The position numbers and the translations under genes were made by a program. A model generated the notes under the pieces. The model was not told where the DNA came from. It saw only the letters and a program-made list of their open reading frames with translations, and searched no databases. Below, piece after piece: positions 58,201 to 64,000 of a DNA stretch of 64,000 nucleotides; positions within the stretch are counted from its first letter, which is position 1, and each line of letters begins with the position of its first letter. The stretch lies in NCBI RefSeq assembly GCF_949987535.1, contig NC_080072.1:58256460-58320459 (forward strand), read 5' to 3'. The stretch comes from Balaenoptera acutorostrata (lineage: Eukaryota > Chordata > Mammalia > Artiodactyla > Balaenopteridae).

Positions 58201-60153
58201 TACCCATTATACCAGAAAGCCAGCCAGATGGGGGCTTGGTACAGACCTAGATTTTGGCAAGAAACATTTGTCTTTTAAAGCAAGTTATGATTCACCGACC
58301 TAATCCAGCTCAAGGTTTGGTGATATATTTTCTGAACCAAAGATCAGAACGGGTGGTTTGAGAGAATACGGGTCACTTCCTGGTGAGGTTGCCAGTTTGG
58401 AAGACAGTTTGGGGAAGAATTTTGGAAATTAATGGGACATTCTTGGTGACTTACTGTGACAGATGAAAGAATACTGGAAATAACGGATTAGGCCAGGAAA
58501 TACAAAATCCTGGTTCTGCCACTTACTAGGAGTGTGATCCAGAATGGGCCACTCAGCTTCTTCAACTTTAATTTCCTTTTCCAATCAAATGAGTATAACT
58601 ATTCACTTGAAAAATTTCACAGGACTCCCTCAAGACTCATGGATATGGAAAAACTTCACAAAGTAGGAAAAAAAATCCACCAGCTATTAAACTTAATCCA
58701 TACTGAGGATTCCTCTGATAATGATTATGTGTGAAATGCCTATTTTAAAGAGGCTCAGAGGTGCTACTCTTTCTTGCTGGAATAATTTTATTCTTGGTTG
58801 AAGGCCAGTACGTGAAATCCGAGGAACCTTGCTTCTCAACACCGTTGGATGGGCCCTAGTACCACCTTTGCTGTATTTGGCAAAGATATTCCAGTTGAAA
58901 AGCATTTAGCCATTTATGTTTCCCTAAAATCCTTTCCATCACTTTTTAAACAGCAGTTGCTAACTCTTATTAAAAGCCAATTTAACCTTTTTCTTTACGA
59001 TTTCAAAAATTAGTCTGGTTAATGAAGTCCTCCAAATTATGGGTGAGGCTAAGAATATGATGATAAAACAGCACAGCTAACATTTATTGAGCATCATTCG
59101 TGCCCACGTGCTAAGCACTTTACATTCATTACTTTAATCAATCCTCAAGACAACCCCACCAGGCATGTCCTGTTATCCTCATTTTATAAAGACTCTGAAG
59201 GGAAGAGAGGTTAAGAAACATGCCCAAGGTCATCCAGTTCATTAAGTATTGGAGTTTGGATTCAAACTCAGGCAGTCTGACTTCAGAGTATGTTTCCTTA
59301 ACCAATGAGCACATATTTGGTGCCCGGTGCTGTGTGAGGGCTTGAGGATAAAAAGCTGAAGATGGCATGGTATTTCTCCTCCGAAAGCTTGGAGCCTTTC
59401 TGGAGCACACATATCTGATCATTCTGAGACTTATTCCTAGAGCAATGAGGCCTCTTTGGAAAATTGGGTACCGTCTACTTAATGTAAATGCTTAAAACAG
59501 AAGGAATTACTTGGCCTGTAGGGAACACTCGTCAACGATAAAACTTACCAAAGTCAGGCCTTCTCTGAAAAGGAAAAAAAAATCCAAACAAACAGACCAT
59601 TCACTCCCTGAGGTCAGGGCTCTGTTTTCCCCCATTTCTCCAGAGCCTGGCACAGTATCTAGCACACAGTACTAGTACTAGTGGGAATGGAGTTCTTCAG
59701 ATTTCTTAGTTTGCTCTGGGGTCTCTTCCTGTCTCAGGCCACCCACCCTGGTTCCCAGCATCTTCATTCTGATGGACCAGGGGCCATAAGGGATGGGCAG
59801 GGTGACATGAGATGGGGTAGAAAGGGTGAGGGGGTGTATGTGTGTATGGGGAGAGAAGGACAACAGCACAGTGGTAATGTCACAAAACAGACTGAGCACC
59901 TGGGGCAGGGGAGAATGACACTCCAGGTATATCAACCATCTTGGACCAAAACCCCTCTGCCCTCTGGGCAGTGGCTGCTGTGACAAAGCCTGGGACGTGG
60001 CAGCATCGAGACACCTTGCTTATGGGGTATATATACATTTCTAGATACGCATTTCTTCTGTCTGTTATGCTCATACACAAGCACACACACAAAGACAATA
60101 GGAAAATAGAGGAAGGAAGACCATACCTTTAACTACCCTATCCAGATAGTGCG
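5083..60153 (-). CDS. TENM4: TENM4 (teneurin-4), internal part, nine exons
   Basis: Teneurin-4 is a large type II single-pass membrane adhesion protein of neurons and oligodendrocyte precursors. Teneurins dimerise through EGF repeats and bind each other or latrophilins across cells. Nine minus-strand exons with GT/AG borders join in one frame (intron phases in order 1,1,2,2,0,1,1,2 between them, phase 1 entering and phase 2 leaving) and give about 485 residues: insert A, EGF8, Cys-rich spacer, TTR-like domain, FN-plug, start of the NHL propeller, insert B. The paralogue call rests on stretches I remember as TENM4-specific, such as AHYLDRVVK (TENM2/3 have AHYLDKIVK), [18 protein letters not shown] and [15 protein letters not shown]. 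The N-terminal cytoplasmic part, transmembrane segment and EGF1-7 lie above 64000; the remaining propeller and YD shell lie below 1. No stop or frameshift is seen, so the gene looks intact here. Confidence 0.96.
5104..5130 (-). promoter_or_regulatory. Candidate microexon splicing control upstream of site B
   Basis: On the transcript strand this reads CCCTGC, then a CT-rich tract (TCTCCTGTCTTCTGTCAG). TGC is again 18 nt from the exon, and CU-rich motifs suit PTBP1 repression in non-neural cells. Function is inferred from layout. Confidence 0.5.
5104..7278 (-). other. TENM4: TENM4 intron between propeller exon and site B (2175 bp)
   Basis: Short intron of mostly unique sequence. A MIR remnant lies near 6270-6425. 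The first 40 bases upstream of the microexon carry its regulatory-looking pyrimidine tract. Confidence 0.9.
7279..7528 (-). CDS. TENM4: TENM4 exon: start of NHL beta-propeller (250 nt)
   Basis: The exon encodes (G)[17 protein letters not shown], a [15 protein letters not shown] cysteine motif, [19 protein letters not shown] and [18 protein letters not shown] ending in [17 protein letters not shown] is a typical NHL blade motif, and this propeller carries the homophilic and latrophilin contacts known for teneurins. The acceptor is CTGTCCTTGTTCCAG and the donor is GAG|GTATGT; it enters in phase 1 and leaves in phase 2. Its last Arg codon is completed by the site B microexon or by the exon after it. 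Plus-strand open frames over this exon are antisense shadows. Confidence 0.97.
8340..9385 (-). mobile_element. Old antisense L1 split by a nested insertion
   Basis: 8340-8745 and 9195-9385 both resemble antisense old L1 ORF2 (ggttttaggtaatccttctc; ctgttcctgtgacagcacca). About 8750-9190 is a different repeat, of a family I cannot name, that ends near gagtgagaaacaaac. Limits are approximate. Confidence 0.6.
9480..10085 (+). mobile_element. L2 fragment
   Basis: L2-like: tttggcacatgctgtactct followed by ctgcctacaaagttctccct and a later gtccctggcaca segment. It extends to within about 110 bp of the exon at 10197. Confidence 0.6.
10197..10340 (-). CDS. TENM4: TENM4 exon: end of FN-plug before the propeller (144 nt)
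   Basis: The exon encodes (V)[39 protein letters not shown] and HHALNIQS plus one base of Gly. This strand-rich segment joins the FN-plug to the NHL propeller. The acceptor is TTTTGTTTTCTACAG and the donor is AGTG|GTGAGT; both borders are phase 1. Reading through the donor gives GEWISTIPG and so on, which is intron and not protein. Confidence 0.97.
10515..11030 (+). mobile_element. Old L1 (L1M-type) 3' end
   Basis: Carries the typical degraded end of old L1 ORF2 (tatttataatagtggaaag, then atattatgcagccactgg) followed by an A-rich 3' UTR. Broken reading frame. Confidence 0.75.
11690..11905 (+). mobile_element. MIR SINE fossil
   Basis: MIR core tggccttgggaagtcacctc, tcctcagcttcctcatgcag, then ggttgtaaggattaa. 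Confidence 0.75.
11921..11976. repeat. CCCT/CTTT pyrimidine simple repeat
   Basis: CCCTCCCT units grade into TTTCTCTC units at the end of a MIR. Confidence 0.85.
12681..12986 (+). mobile_element. CHR-type tRNA-derived SINE, long form
   Basis: Starts cttccctggtggcgcagtgg, has a B-box-like gggttcgagcc, and ends in AAATAAATAAAT then poly-A. The sequence is close to the cetacean consensus as I remember it. Flanking duplication is unclear because both sides are A/G-rich (AAGGGAGG). Confidence 0.93.
13092..13359 (-). CDS. TENM4: TENM4 exon: FN-plug domain (268 nt)
   Basis: The exon starts in frame with [18 protein letters not shown] and continues through [56 protein letters not shown] to KVFGLSEAF plus one base. 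It forms much of the FN-plug. The acceptor is ATCTGTCTCTCTAG and the donor is TTCG|GTAAGC; it enters in phase 0 and leaves in phase 1. The residue after VEG is His (CAC); from memory human TENM4 has Arg there, a change a CpG transition could produce, but I could not check this. Confidence 0.97.
13446..13602 (-). repeat. Long polypyrimidine tract upstream of FN-plug exon
   Basis: The plus strand is rich in GGAGGAG, GAAAGGG and a run of seven G near 13552. It begins about 87 nt upstream of the acceptor at 13360 in transcript terms. Confidence 0.8.
13741..13895 (+). mobile_element. MIR SINE fossil
   Basis: MIR-like: ctctgtttcctcactggatt, agtgcccagcacataacgga, ctcagtaaatgtta. Confidence 0.65.
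15110..15440. promoter_or_regulatory. Candidate conserved non-coding element
   Basis: Repeat-free block with GATCATTAATCTGCACG, CAGATTAAAATGCATTTTTCC (first 20 bases are the core), TTTTAATGATAATG and several CpGs. Function inferred from composition only. Confidence 0.3.
15923..16184 (-). CDS. TENM4: TENM4 exon: rest of TTR-like domain and start of FN-plug (262 nt)
   Basis: The exon encodes (S)[19 protein letters not shown], then [43 protein letters not shown] and ends GPIVPEIQ. The first part completes the TTR-like domain; the SCDLSNF-to-PEIQ part leads into the FN-plug that closes one end of the YD shell. It enters in phase 2 and leaves in phase 0. The acceptor CCTCCCAAACAG sits directly against a polypyrimidine tract of over 100 nt (plus 16191-16305), and the donor CAG|GTATAC departs from consensus at +4 and +5. 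Confidence 0.97.
16191..16305 (-). repeat. Long polypyrimidine tract at an exon acceptor
   Basis: The plus strand is almost pure purine (GGAG, GAGGA and AGGAG units, few interruptions). On the transcript it is a C/T tract starting within 10 nt of the acceptor of the exon at 15923-16184. Confidence 0.85.
16590..16745 (+). mobile_element. MIR SINE fossil
   Basis: MIR core tgtgtgaccttgggtaagtc and ttctcatctgtaaaa. Confidence 0.75.
20540..20725 (-). mobile_element. MIR SINE fossil
   Basis: Antisense MIR: attaaacacctactatgtgc, accatttaacagatgaagaa, aacacatagccaacaaatga. A second weaker copy precedes it near 20450-20520. Confidence 0.7.
21186..21305 (-). CDS. TENM4: TENM4 exon: start of TTR-like domain (120 nt)
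   Basis: The exon encodes [19 protein letters not shown] followed by [20 protein letters not shown]. This is the beta-sandwich start of the transthyretin-like (carboxypeptidase regulatory-like) domain of teneurins. The acceptor is TTTTCTACCCCCAG and the donor is GGCAG|GTAAGA. Both borders are phase 2, so loss of this exon would keep frame but remove half a domain. No M-started open frame marks it clearly; it was found from the remembered order of the protein and confirmed by its splice sites. Confidence 0.96.
21625..21670 (+). repeat. Long target-site duplication, left copy
   Basis: 46 bp beginning GGAGTCACGTGACTTGGG; matches 22109-22154 at 43 of 46 positions. It is itself part of a MIR. Confidence 0.85.
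21671..22108 (-). mobile_element. 5'-truncated L1 3' end
   Basis: The minus strand carries the end of L1 ORF2 ([20 protein letters not shown], then SAIKRNEI), 3' UTR and an A-rich tail. The frame is broken and it is too short to be active. It is flanked by unusually long 46-bp direct repeats. Confidence 0.9.
22109..22154 (+). repeat. Long target-site duplication, right copy
   Basis: 46 bp beginning GGAGTCACATGACTTGGG; differs from the left copy at three positions. MIR sequence continues beyond it. Confidence 0.85.
22435..22745 (+). mobile_element. L2 3' fragment
   Basis: L2-like ttccctgaagcctttcttga, cagctctttgaggccagggt, and a gcctaacaagtaccaggtga end. Confidence 0.7.
22752..22804. repeat. 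A-rich AAAAAC simple repeat
   Basis: CAAAAACAAACAAACAAA-type run directly after the L2 end at 22745. Confidence 0.8.
23670..23910. promoter_or_regulatory. Candidate conserved non-coding element
   Basis: Repeat-free, with CAATTACATGG, GCTAATGGGAAAG and TCAATTGTATTC motifs and retained CpGs. Role and conservation are inferred. Confidence 0.3.
26290..26650 (+). mobile_element. L2 3' fragment
   Basis: L2-like: cacaagctccttgaagacgg and gtaagctcttgataaattat. Confidence 0.55.
28245..28296. repeat. CA dinucleotide microsatellite
   Basis: About 25 CA units with one T interruption near the start; likely length-polymorphic. Confidence 0.95.
28890..29390 (+). mobile_element. L2 3' fragment
   Basis: Well-kept L2 end: tgccttggcatgcatttcca, attgtgagttctttgaaggg, gcgttcaataaatgttgagt. 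Confidence 0.75.
29678..29848 (-). mobile_element. CHR-type tRNA-derived SINE, short form
   Basis: Has the head cttaaccactggaccaccaggg and an A/T-rich tail with a GTT repeat. Target duplication TCCATTGTATTCT (29665-29677) versus TCCATCGTATTCT (29849-29861), one mismatch. It interrupts the MIR-like region around 29540-29640. Confidence 0.92.
32330..32565 (-). mobile_element. MIR SINE fossil
   Basis: Antisense MIR: tgacagatgaggaaagtgag followed by aggtcacagagctggcaagg and ctcaaattcaagtct. Confidence 0.75.
32725..32985 (+). mobile_element. MIR SINE fossil
   Basis: MIR: tggctctgccacttacaagc, gtgcctcagtttcctatccg, atgcctgacacatag. It is followed at about 32990-33180 by an antisense MIR. Confidence 0.8.
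33240..33700. promoter_or_regulatory. Candidate conserved non-coding element
   Basis: Repeat-free apart from a T run at 33421-33438. Has ATCGTAATTTGG, GGAATCAATAAAGG, GGTAATTTATCATTG and TATAATTCAATAATAAATTCG. Function inferred from composition only. Confidence 0.3.
34457..34816 (-). mobile_element. CHR-type tRNA-derived SINE, long form
   Basis: Poly-T and TTATTTATTTAT at the low end, the head gccaccagggaagtcc at the high end. It contains three repeats of the cagtagttgtgg unit. A perfect 10-bp target duplication AAGTTTACTT lies at 34447-34456 (within 1 base) and 34817-34826. Confidence 0.93.
37365..37575 (-). mobile_element. MIR SINE fossil
   Basis: Antisense MIR: cttacagatgaggaaactgg and agagaagttaaggaattttc. 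A further antisense MIR copy follows at about 37600-37800 (agccctgtgctaggtgcttt). Confidence 0.75.
39780..39960 (+). mobile_element. L2 3' fragment
   Basis: Short L2-like piece: ccttagggcaggaactctct followed by atagaaggcacacag. Confidence 0.45.
40095..40405 (+). mobile_element. L2 3' fragment
   Basis: L2-like: tctttgcacaagctgttccc, gggcagggactgtgctccac, caggacctggcacagaggag. Confidence 0.75.
40863..41079 (-). CDS. TENM4: TENM4 exon: Cys-rich spacer between EGF8 and TTR domain (217 nt)
   Basis: The exon completes an Asp codon and encodes [16 protein letters not shown], then [38 protein letters not shown] and ENPFDGG. This segment links the EGF stalk to the globular ectodomain. The acceptor is CACCCCTGCAG and the donor is GGAGG|GTGAGT; it enters in phase 1 and leaves in phase 2. 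Apparent longer readings in another frame that run into the intron below 40863 are shadows. The following intron is the longest fully contained one (19,557 bp). Confidence 0.97.
42870..43265 (+). mobile_element. MIR SINE fossil split by the SINE at 43013
   Basis: Left part has tactgtgtgaccttgggcag and tcagtttcccacatctctta; the right part ends in cctgacacatagtaagtact. The CHR-type SINE interrupts it. Confidence 0.75.
43013..43149 (-). mobile_element. CHR-type tRNA-derived SINE, short form, inserted in a MIR
   Basis: Long T run at the low end, head cactggactgccagggaagtcc at the high end. Perfect 13-bp target duplication ACAAGTGGATTCT at 43000-43012 and 43150-43162. Confidence 0.94.
43470..43740. 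promoter_or_regulatory. Candidate conserved non-coding element
   Basis: No repeat signature, balanced composition, dense homeodomain-like cores (CATAATTACAG, TTAAATCAGCTAGC, ACAATTG) and an inverted pair GCTAAT (43701-43706) with ATTAGC (43717-43722). It resembles developmental enhancers; conservation itself was not tested. Confidence 0.4.
43889..43911. repeat. ATG trinucleotide repeat
   Basis: About seven GAT units in a row ahead of a MIR. Confidence 0.85.
43915..44130 (-). mobile_element. MIR SINE fossil
   Basis: Antisense MIR: agtgccaggcattgtgctaa, cttggtcaaggtcacacagt, atttgaactcag. Confidence 0.75.
45199..45295. repeat. Purine-rich AAG/AAAG stretch
   Basis: Nearly all A and G on plus (gaaagacgaagaaaaaggaa and similar). 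Low complexity with no family recognised; not next to an exon. Confidence 0.7.
47985..48130 (-). mobile_element. MIR SINE fossil
   Basis: Antisense MIR: gatgaactgaggcttagaga, ggtcatgcagccagcaaatg, gatttgaatccagac. Confidence 0.7.
48865..49035 (+). mobile_element. MIR SINE fossil
   Basis: MIR: cagctgtgtgacctgggcaa followed by tagcttcctcatcataag. Confidence 0.65.
50965..51270 (+). mobile_element. L2 3' fragment
   Basis: L2-like: agctcctggagtgtggggac, tctctgtgcctggcctagcg and a final gaatgaatgag. Confidence 0.65.
52692..52838 (-). CDS. TENM4: TENM4 exon: EGF-like repeat 8 and start of the Cys-rich spacer (147 nt)
   Basis: The exon encodes [15 protein letters not shown] onward to SKDNDG. The six cysteines follow C-x3-C-x5-C-x8-C-x1-C-x8-C, the teneurin EGF8 pattern, with GWHCVC in the middle. 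It then enters the spacer [13 protein letters not shown]. The acceptor is TTTGCCTTGCAG before AG-GGT and the donor is GGAG|GTAGGG; both borders are phase 1. The first base of its first codon comes from either the site A microexon or the upstream EGF7 exon, so both splice forms read Glu here. The acidic run at its end joins the next exon to form DSKDNDGDG, which looks like a calcium-binding loop. Confidence 0.97.
54900..55085 (+). mobile_element. MIR SINE fossil
   Basis: MIR: ttctctgagcctcagtctac, aaatggggttggtgggagga, ttaaataagatgtg. Confidence 0.7.
55207..55437 (+). mobile_element. Fossil non-autonomous DNA transposon, hAT-like
   Basis: Has the familiar mammalian sequence ggcaagctttctcggtaaag to cagtaaaactttatttacaa to tagtttgccaaaccctgg. 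I recognise it as a widespread MER-type element but am unsure of the exact name. Confidence 0.6.
55650..55880 (+). mobile_element. MIR SINE fossil
   Basis: MIR: aagcctcagttttcccatct, gtaaaatggaggtaatatgt, with an ATT repeat end. Confidence 0.8.
57180..57470. promoter_or_regulatory. Candidate conserved non-coding element
   Basis: Repeat-free AT-motif block: CTCATTAATTCC, ATCAATAATTCAG, AATAATGTAATTTT and GGGCTAATAAGC. It lies in the site A to EGF8 intron. Enhancer role inferred. Confidence 0.35.
57640..58055 (+). mobile_element. L2 fragment
   Basis: L2-like: agtctcctaactggtctctt, caagtcattatcctgctttt, and an end near cttgttgagtgactg. A 135-residue open frame over it is not a gene. Confidence 0.7.
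59075..59290 (-). mobile_element. MIR SINE fossil
   Basis: Antisense MIR, well preserved: ctaacatttattgagcatca, aacatgcccaaggtcatcca, ggattcaaactcaggcagtc. Confidence 0.85.
60127..60153 (-). CDS. TENM4: TENM4 site A microexon (27 nt, AHYLDRVVK)
   Basis: This exon encodes the nine residues AHYLDRVVK, the optional linker between EGF repeats 7 and 8. It starts with two bases (CG) that complete an Ala codon and ends with the first G of the Glu codon finished by the next exon, so it is phase 1-1 and can be skipped without changing frame (G|AG still gives Glu). The acceptor ends in TTTATTTCCCAAG and the donor is G|GTATGG. A TGC lies exactly 18 nt upstream of the exon (plus 60172-60174). In teneurins this insert is alternatively spliced and alters adhesion; that is family knowledge. 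It is too short to appear as an open reading frame and was found by searching for the expected residues. Confidence 0.95.
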
Positions 60154-60180
60154 CTTGGGAAATAAAAGACAGCACATTTA
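60154..60180 (-). promoter_or_regulatory. Candidate microexon splicing control upstream of site A
   Basis: On the transcript strand this reads TGTGCTGTC followed by a T-rich tract and CCCAAG. TGC sits 18 nt from the exon, as expected for SRRM4-type microexon enhancers; the UGUCUUUU-like tract could bind PTBP1. Function is inferred from layout. Confidence 0.5.
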
Positions 60181-63100
60181 AGGTAGGATCGAAAAAGTGC
60201 AATACTGCCTGTCACATGACCATGCCAGCTGCTAAGGAGACAAAGGGGGCTGCACCCCACATTTGGGACGGACCTGCCAGGGTGGGGAAAATAAAACCAA
60301 AGACAGGACAACACGAGAGAGAAGGAGGGAGAGCAAGCACATTCTCCAGGAAGGGCCAAAAGGAACGTCAACTCACTCTGTGATCCAGGCATTTGGAAAT
60401 GTGATCATATAAATAAGAAGACATATGGATAAGGGAAACAGCAGAAAAAGGAGGATGGGAAGCTGCAAAAGTGGCTACAGTCCTGCTCCATCAGCTTTAT
60501 GGAAAACTAGAACTTGCCCCTTTGTCTACCCAAAGCAGCATCCACCTTCCCTCCAGGGGACGCAGCGGGACAAGAGCGAGGGCACCCTGCATGGGCAGAG
60601 GTGACCCCAGGAGGCTGGAATTCGGAAATAGGCAAAATGTGAGTCACCCCTGATATACACTTAGGGAAGTAGGTTGAGTCTTTGGTCAAATATACTGCTA
60701 GCTTATCTGTCTGCCATTCTTATATTTTCCATGGACACATGTGCCCACATAGACTTGAATGCAGAATGCGTGGTGTTCTAAGTAAGATGCATCTCTCCTT
60801 TGCATCTTACACAGAATGTGAGGTGCAGGTCAATGGATGTTGCTGTGAAAGACAAGAAAAAGAAAAGGAAACCTGACTCCTTCTCAATGCTGATTAACTT
60901 AAAAGGTAGAATGATGTATGCTCTGTTTTCCAACGCATACATCATTATTACCATCACAGATCATCACTGGGGGGTTATATCCAAGCACTGAATTATCTGG
61001 CAATCTAAGGTTTTGCTCATTTGTGAGGATGGGTGCCTGGCTGTGTGCTTGGGGCAGGGCAGACCTCTTCATTCCCAGCATAAATCAGTCACAGCATTTC
61101 ACCTTCCCTATTGGGCTGTGGTCACAGCCATTGGAGGAGCTTCCCTAGCACCTCCTTCTCTATACCTCCCCCACATGTGTTCCCACAAAGGCTGGCGAGA
61201 TGGCCATTTCCTGAAGGGCTGATGCTTTCAGCCGGGCTGGTCCCCACCCTTAGCTCGATTTCACACGTGAATCGAAAGTCCATAAGAGAGGGCTCAACTG
61301 CAATGGTGAGGCCTTATCTGGAAGCCCTAGGGTTCTATAAACTGTAAGAACATTCTTACTCTCTCCATAAAAGAAATATAAATTTTATGTTTTCAATCCT
61401 CTGGATAGGGCAGACACTGTGGCTGGTTCATCAATATCTATTTGCCTCCTCCGACTGGTGGATGAGAGGGTATGTTCTTAGTTCAGGCATCCATGTGGTC
61501 TGTGCTTCAAGATGAAATATGCTCCCGGAGGCTGCAGAGCCAAGTGGAAACTTGGGAAGAGGAGTTTTCACTGGGTCTGCACGCTTCCCCTTCATTCTTA
61601 CAGATGCTGCACAGTCCATGAGCTAACAGGCTGTAAGAAGGGGAGTGTGGAATGACAGACAGTGAAAAACAGGGTCGGCACACGTGAAGAACAACCTAGG
61701 AAACATCTCTGGTGAAGGCGAAGACTTTCTCGATTCTTGGTTCATCTGTCACTTGCGTCTTAGTCAAGCTCATTCATCTAATTTTGCAAAGTGTTCTAAA
61801 ATTTCTTGGACATCATCTCCCAGGATACGCCATCGGAGAAGCACAACACACAGGATCTCCTGGCTCAGCTGGTGTTCTTAGCTTTGCGATCTGCAGAGTT
61901 TTGTGGAGGGTCATAATCACAGGTTCTGGTAATAACACTGAACCCAGCTACAGAGGAGATGGAGTGAGCCTAGATTTCTCTCACTGGGTTGGCAAGGATG
62001 ACTCGGCTGGATGAGACGCCATCACTGGGATTCAAATGACCACACCACTGCGCAGTATCCACTTGGAGGGAGTTCTCCGACCAGAAAAACGTCTCCAGAC
62101 TTCACGGTGATATCACGGCTCTGGTGATGAGTAGAGATTATATCCACTATATAGGCTAGTCTCCCCAAACCCAGGGGCTGACCTCAGAGAGCTCTCTCTC
62201 TCTCTTCTATTGCTATAAGAACTATTTAGCAATAAAGATCTCTATTAAATATGTGTTTAGTACCTTTAAAAAAATGCTTACTAATTTCTCAGACCACAGG
62301 CAGGAACAGCAGCCAGGGGAAGTGACGGAGGCACACTCGGGTCGTCATCAGTGTTGTGGGTTTCAGGGGACAACAGTGGATTCCACAAATCCCGGGATTC
62401 CTTCCCCACACAGTGACCTCAGGCCACACTGTGAAAAAAAGCTGATAATAGCCAGTCAATACCAAGACCAAGAGCTTTCTGGGAATGGAGTAGAGCTTCC
62501 TTGCCTCTATTGAAAATGAAAGCGGTAACTGGGTCTTTGAAGTCCAATGCCATTTACTTATAAAAGGCATATGCAGAAGTCCACACTGCTGTTTCTTTCA
62601 CTGTTTGAAAAGCTTGGCACATATGCCCTTGAGTCAAGTCGCGTAAAATTTCATCGTGATTTTAAAGCACTAACTTTAAGAAAAGATGATGCAAAGTCCC
62701 TAAGCTTGCATTATGGATGGTGGATTCAGGGCTTCCCCAAATTCCTTCATCTTTCTCCTCCAGATTTCAGGATGAAGACGATGGAAGCAGAGTCATTTTC
62801 CTCTTGGACCACACTTGTTTCTTCAACATTGGACATGTTTCTCACGCTGCTTCTATATTCCTGTCACTATGCACGAAAGTGGAGATAGTGGAGGCACACA
62901 GCTATTTATAAGACAAGCTCTGAGCCTTACCACCAGGGTAGCCTGTGAGGTCTTAGATCTCTTTAGCATTTCTATGACCTCCAACATGAAAGCTTCTTTC
63001 CTCCACTTGCCTGTACCGATAGAAGTTTCCGGAAATTTCTCTTAAGATAATCCCAAGAAGCTTCAGGGGCTCCCATCAAAGGTTGTGAAGAACATGGCAA

Positions 63101-64000
63101 GAAGCTTATTCTTCAGGAGCCTCAGTTGACTCTAATAGTTGTATCATTGGTACCCATTAGGTCAGGTGAAACAAGGATCATTATGGCAGGTGATGATTGG
63201 GGTGGCTATAGTCATCTGAACTTCTTTCAGATGGATGACAGATCATCAAAGAGATGTTCTTGTTAAGTTCCTGGATACATTAATGCTCTTCTCTCTTTGG
63301 ACGAAGGACCAATGAGGAATAAGTGGCCAATGGCACCCACCCTGAGAGGGGCTCACGGAGCCCACTCGCTGGTCTCCAGTTTCCCACTCCCACCACGTGT
63401 GGGCTGAAAGCTCCCAGGACCATCAACTAATCAAGTTCTTGCTCTGATAACATGGGGTAGATCCCTGTCCGTTTTCTCTTTCTCCTTGTCAGCATTTGTC
63501 CTACAACTCATGGGTCATGATGTAAGAGAAAGCCTCTGAGGAGGGATAAGCATTGGATTATCTCACAGGCGCTGATACCCTGTGAATGCTTGTGAGCTCT
63601 TGGTTAAGGATTGTCTGATTACAAAAAAGAAACTCTAGAGCTACCGTTCAAAAGTGGACAAAGAACTCCAGAAGGTTGTGTGGCCTTTCTTTATAATTTC
63701 TCTGCATCGTGAAGTCTGGCTTTGCTCGCTCTAGTAATTGCATCATCAGAGTATTATTTTGATCTTTACTCCCAGAGGAGGATTTGTTTAAGAATCAAGA
63801 TTTATATGATTGGACAGTTCTCCTGAAACCTAGTAAAAATAGTTCTGCATATCTGGCATCTTGAACAATCACAGCTTTGGGGTCAAGGTTGGAATTTTAC
63901 AAATGTAATCAGAAGCTAGCATTTCCCACATGTGTTTTGGGACTTCATAGACAAGGGGCAGTGAAGTGAACAAAATAACTATCATAGAAGTGATCCAAAA
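60154..64000 (-). other. TENM4: TENM4 intron upstream of site A (partial)
   Basis: Runs off the window end; the EGF7 exon expected upstream was looked for and not found. Between 60400 and 64000 I recognise no clear MIR, L2 or SINE. The stretch 61640-62250 ends in a CT repeat followed by AATAAAG, which could be an old repeat end but is unclassified. Confidence 0.75.

Larger units (their letters stand above)
52839..60126 (-). other. TENM4: TENM4 intron between site A and EGF8 exon (7288 bp)
   Basis: Contains MIRs (54900-55085, 55650-55880, 59075-59290), a hAT-like fossil (55207-55437), an L2 (57640-58055) and a repeat-free candidate conserved block (about 57180-57470). Confidence 0.88.

Noticed and set aside
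60154..64000. Search for the EGF7 exon (CAEHGTC, GEHCTI)
   Set aside because: No match found; it should lie above 64000.
1..64000. mir-708, known from an intron of human TENM4
   Set aside because: Its mature sequence was not seen on either strand; it belongs to a much earlier intron.
1..64000. CRISPR array, prokaryotic operon or defence system
   Set aside because: Intron/exon structure and SINE/L1/MIR content show mammalian nuclear DNA; no spaced repeats were seen.

Overview
This is mammalian nuclear DNA from inside one very large gene. The repeats point to a whale or dolphin: four SINEs with the 'cttccctggtggcgcagtgg' tRNA-derived head of the CHR family, many old MIR and L2 fossils, and no ruminant BovB or Bov-tA elements that I can see. 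The call of Cetacea comes from SINE style and I cannot name the species.

The only protein-coding gene I can support is TENM4 (teneurin-4, ODZ4), on the minus strand. Nine exons can be placed with their splice sites: 60127-60153, 52692-52838, 40863-41079, 21186-21305, 15923-16184, 13092-13359, 10197-10340, 7279-7528 and 5083-5103. They total 1456 coding bases (about 2.3% of the window) and join in one open frame with matching intron phases and no disabling change. In protein order they encode the optional insert between EGF repeats 7 and 8, EGF repeat 8, the cysteine-rich spacer, the TTR-like domain, the FN-plug, the start of the NHL beta-propeller, and the optional propeller insert. The gene continues beyond both ends of the window: earlier EGF exons lie above 64000 and the rest of the propeller, the YD shell and the C-terminus lie below position 1.

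The best result is that both known teneurin alternative-splicing sites fall in the window as microexons. Site A is 27 nt (AHYLDRVVK) and site B is 21 nt (NKDFRHS). Each keeps the frame when skipped, and each has a TGC triplet exactly 18 nt before the exon in a pyrimidine-rich 3' splice region, the layout expected of neuronal microexons controlled by SRRM4 (nSR100).

Everything else is intron: SINE, L1, L2, MIR and DNA-transposon fossils, a few simple repeats, two long polypyrimidine tracts (on the transcript strand) before consecutive exons, and several repeat-free AT-motif-rich blocks that look like conserved non-coding elements. I found no second gene, RNA gene, CpG-island promoter or previously undescribed system.
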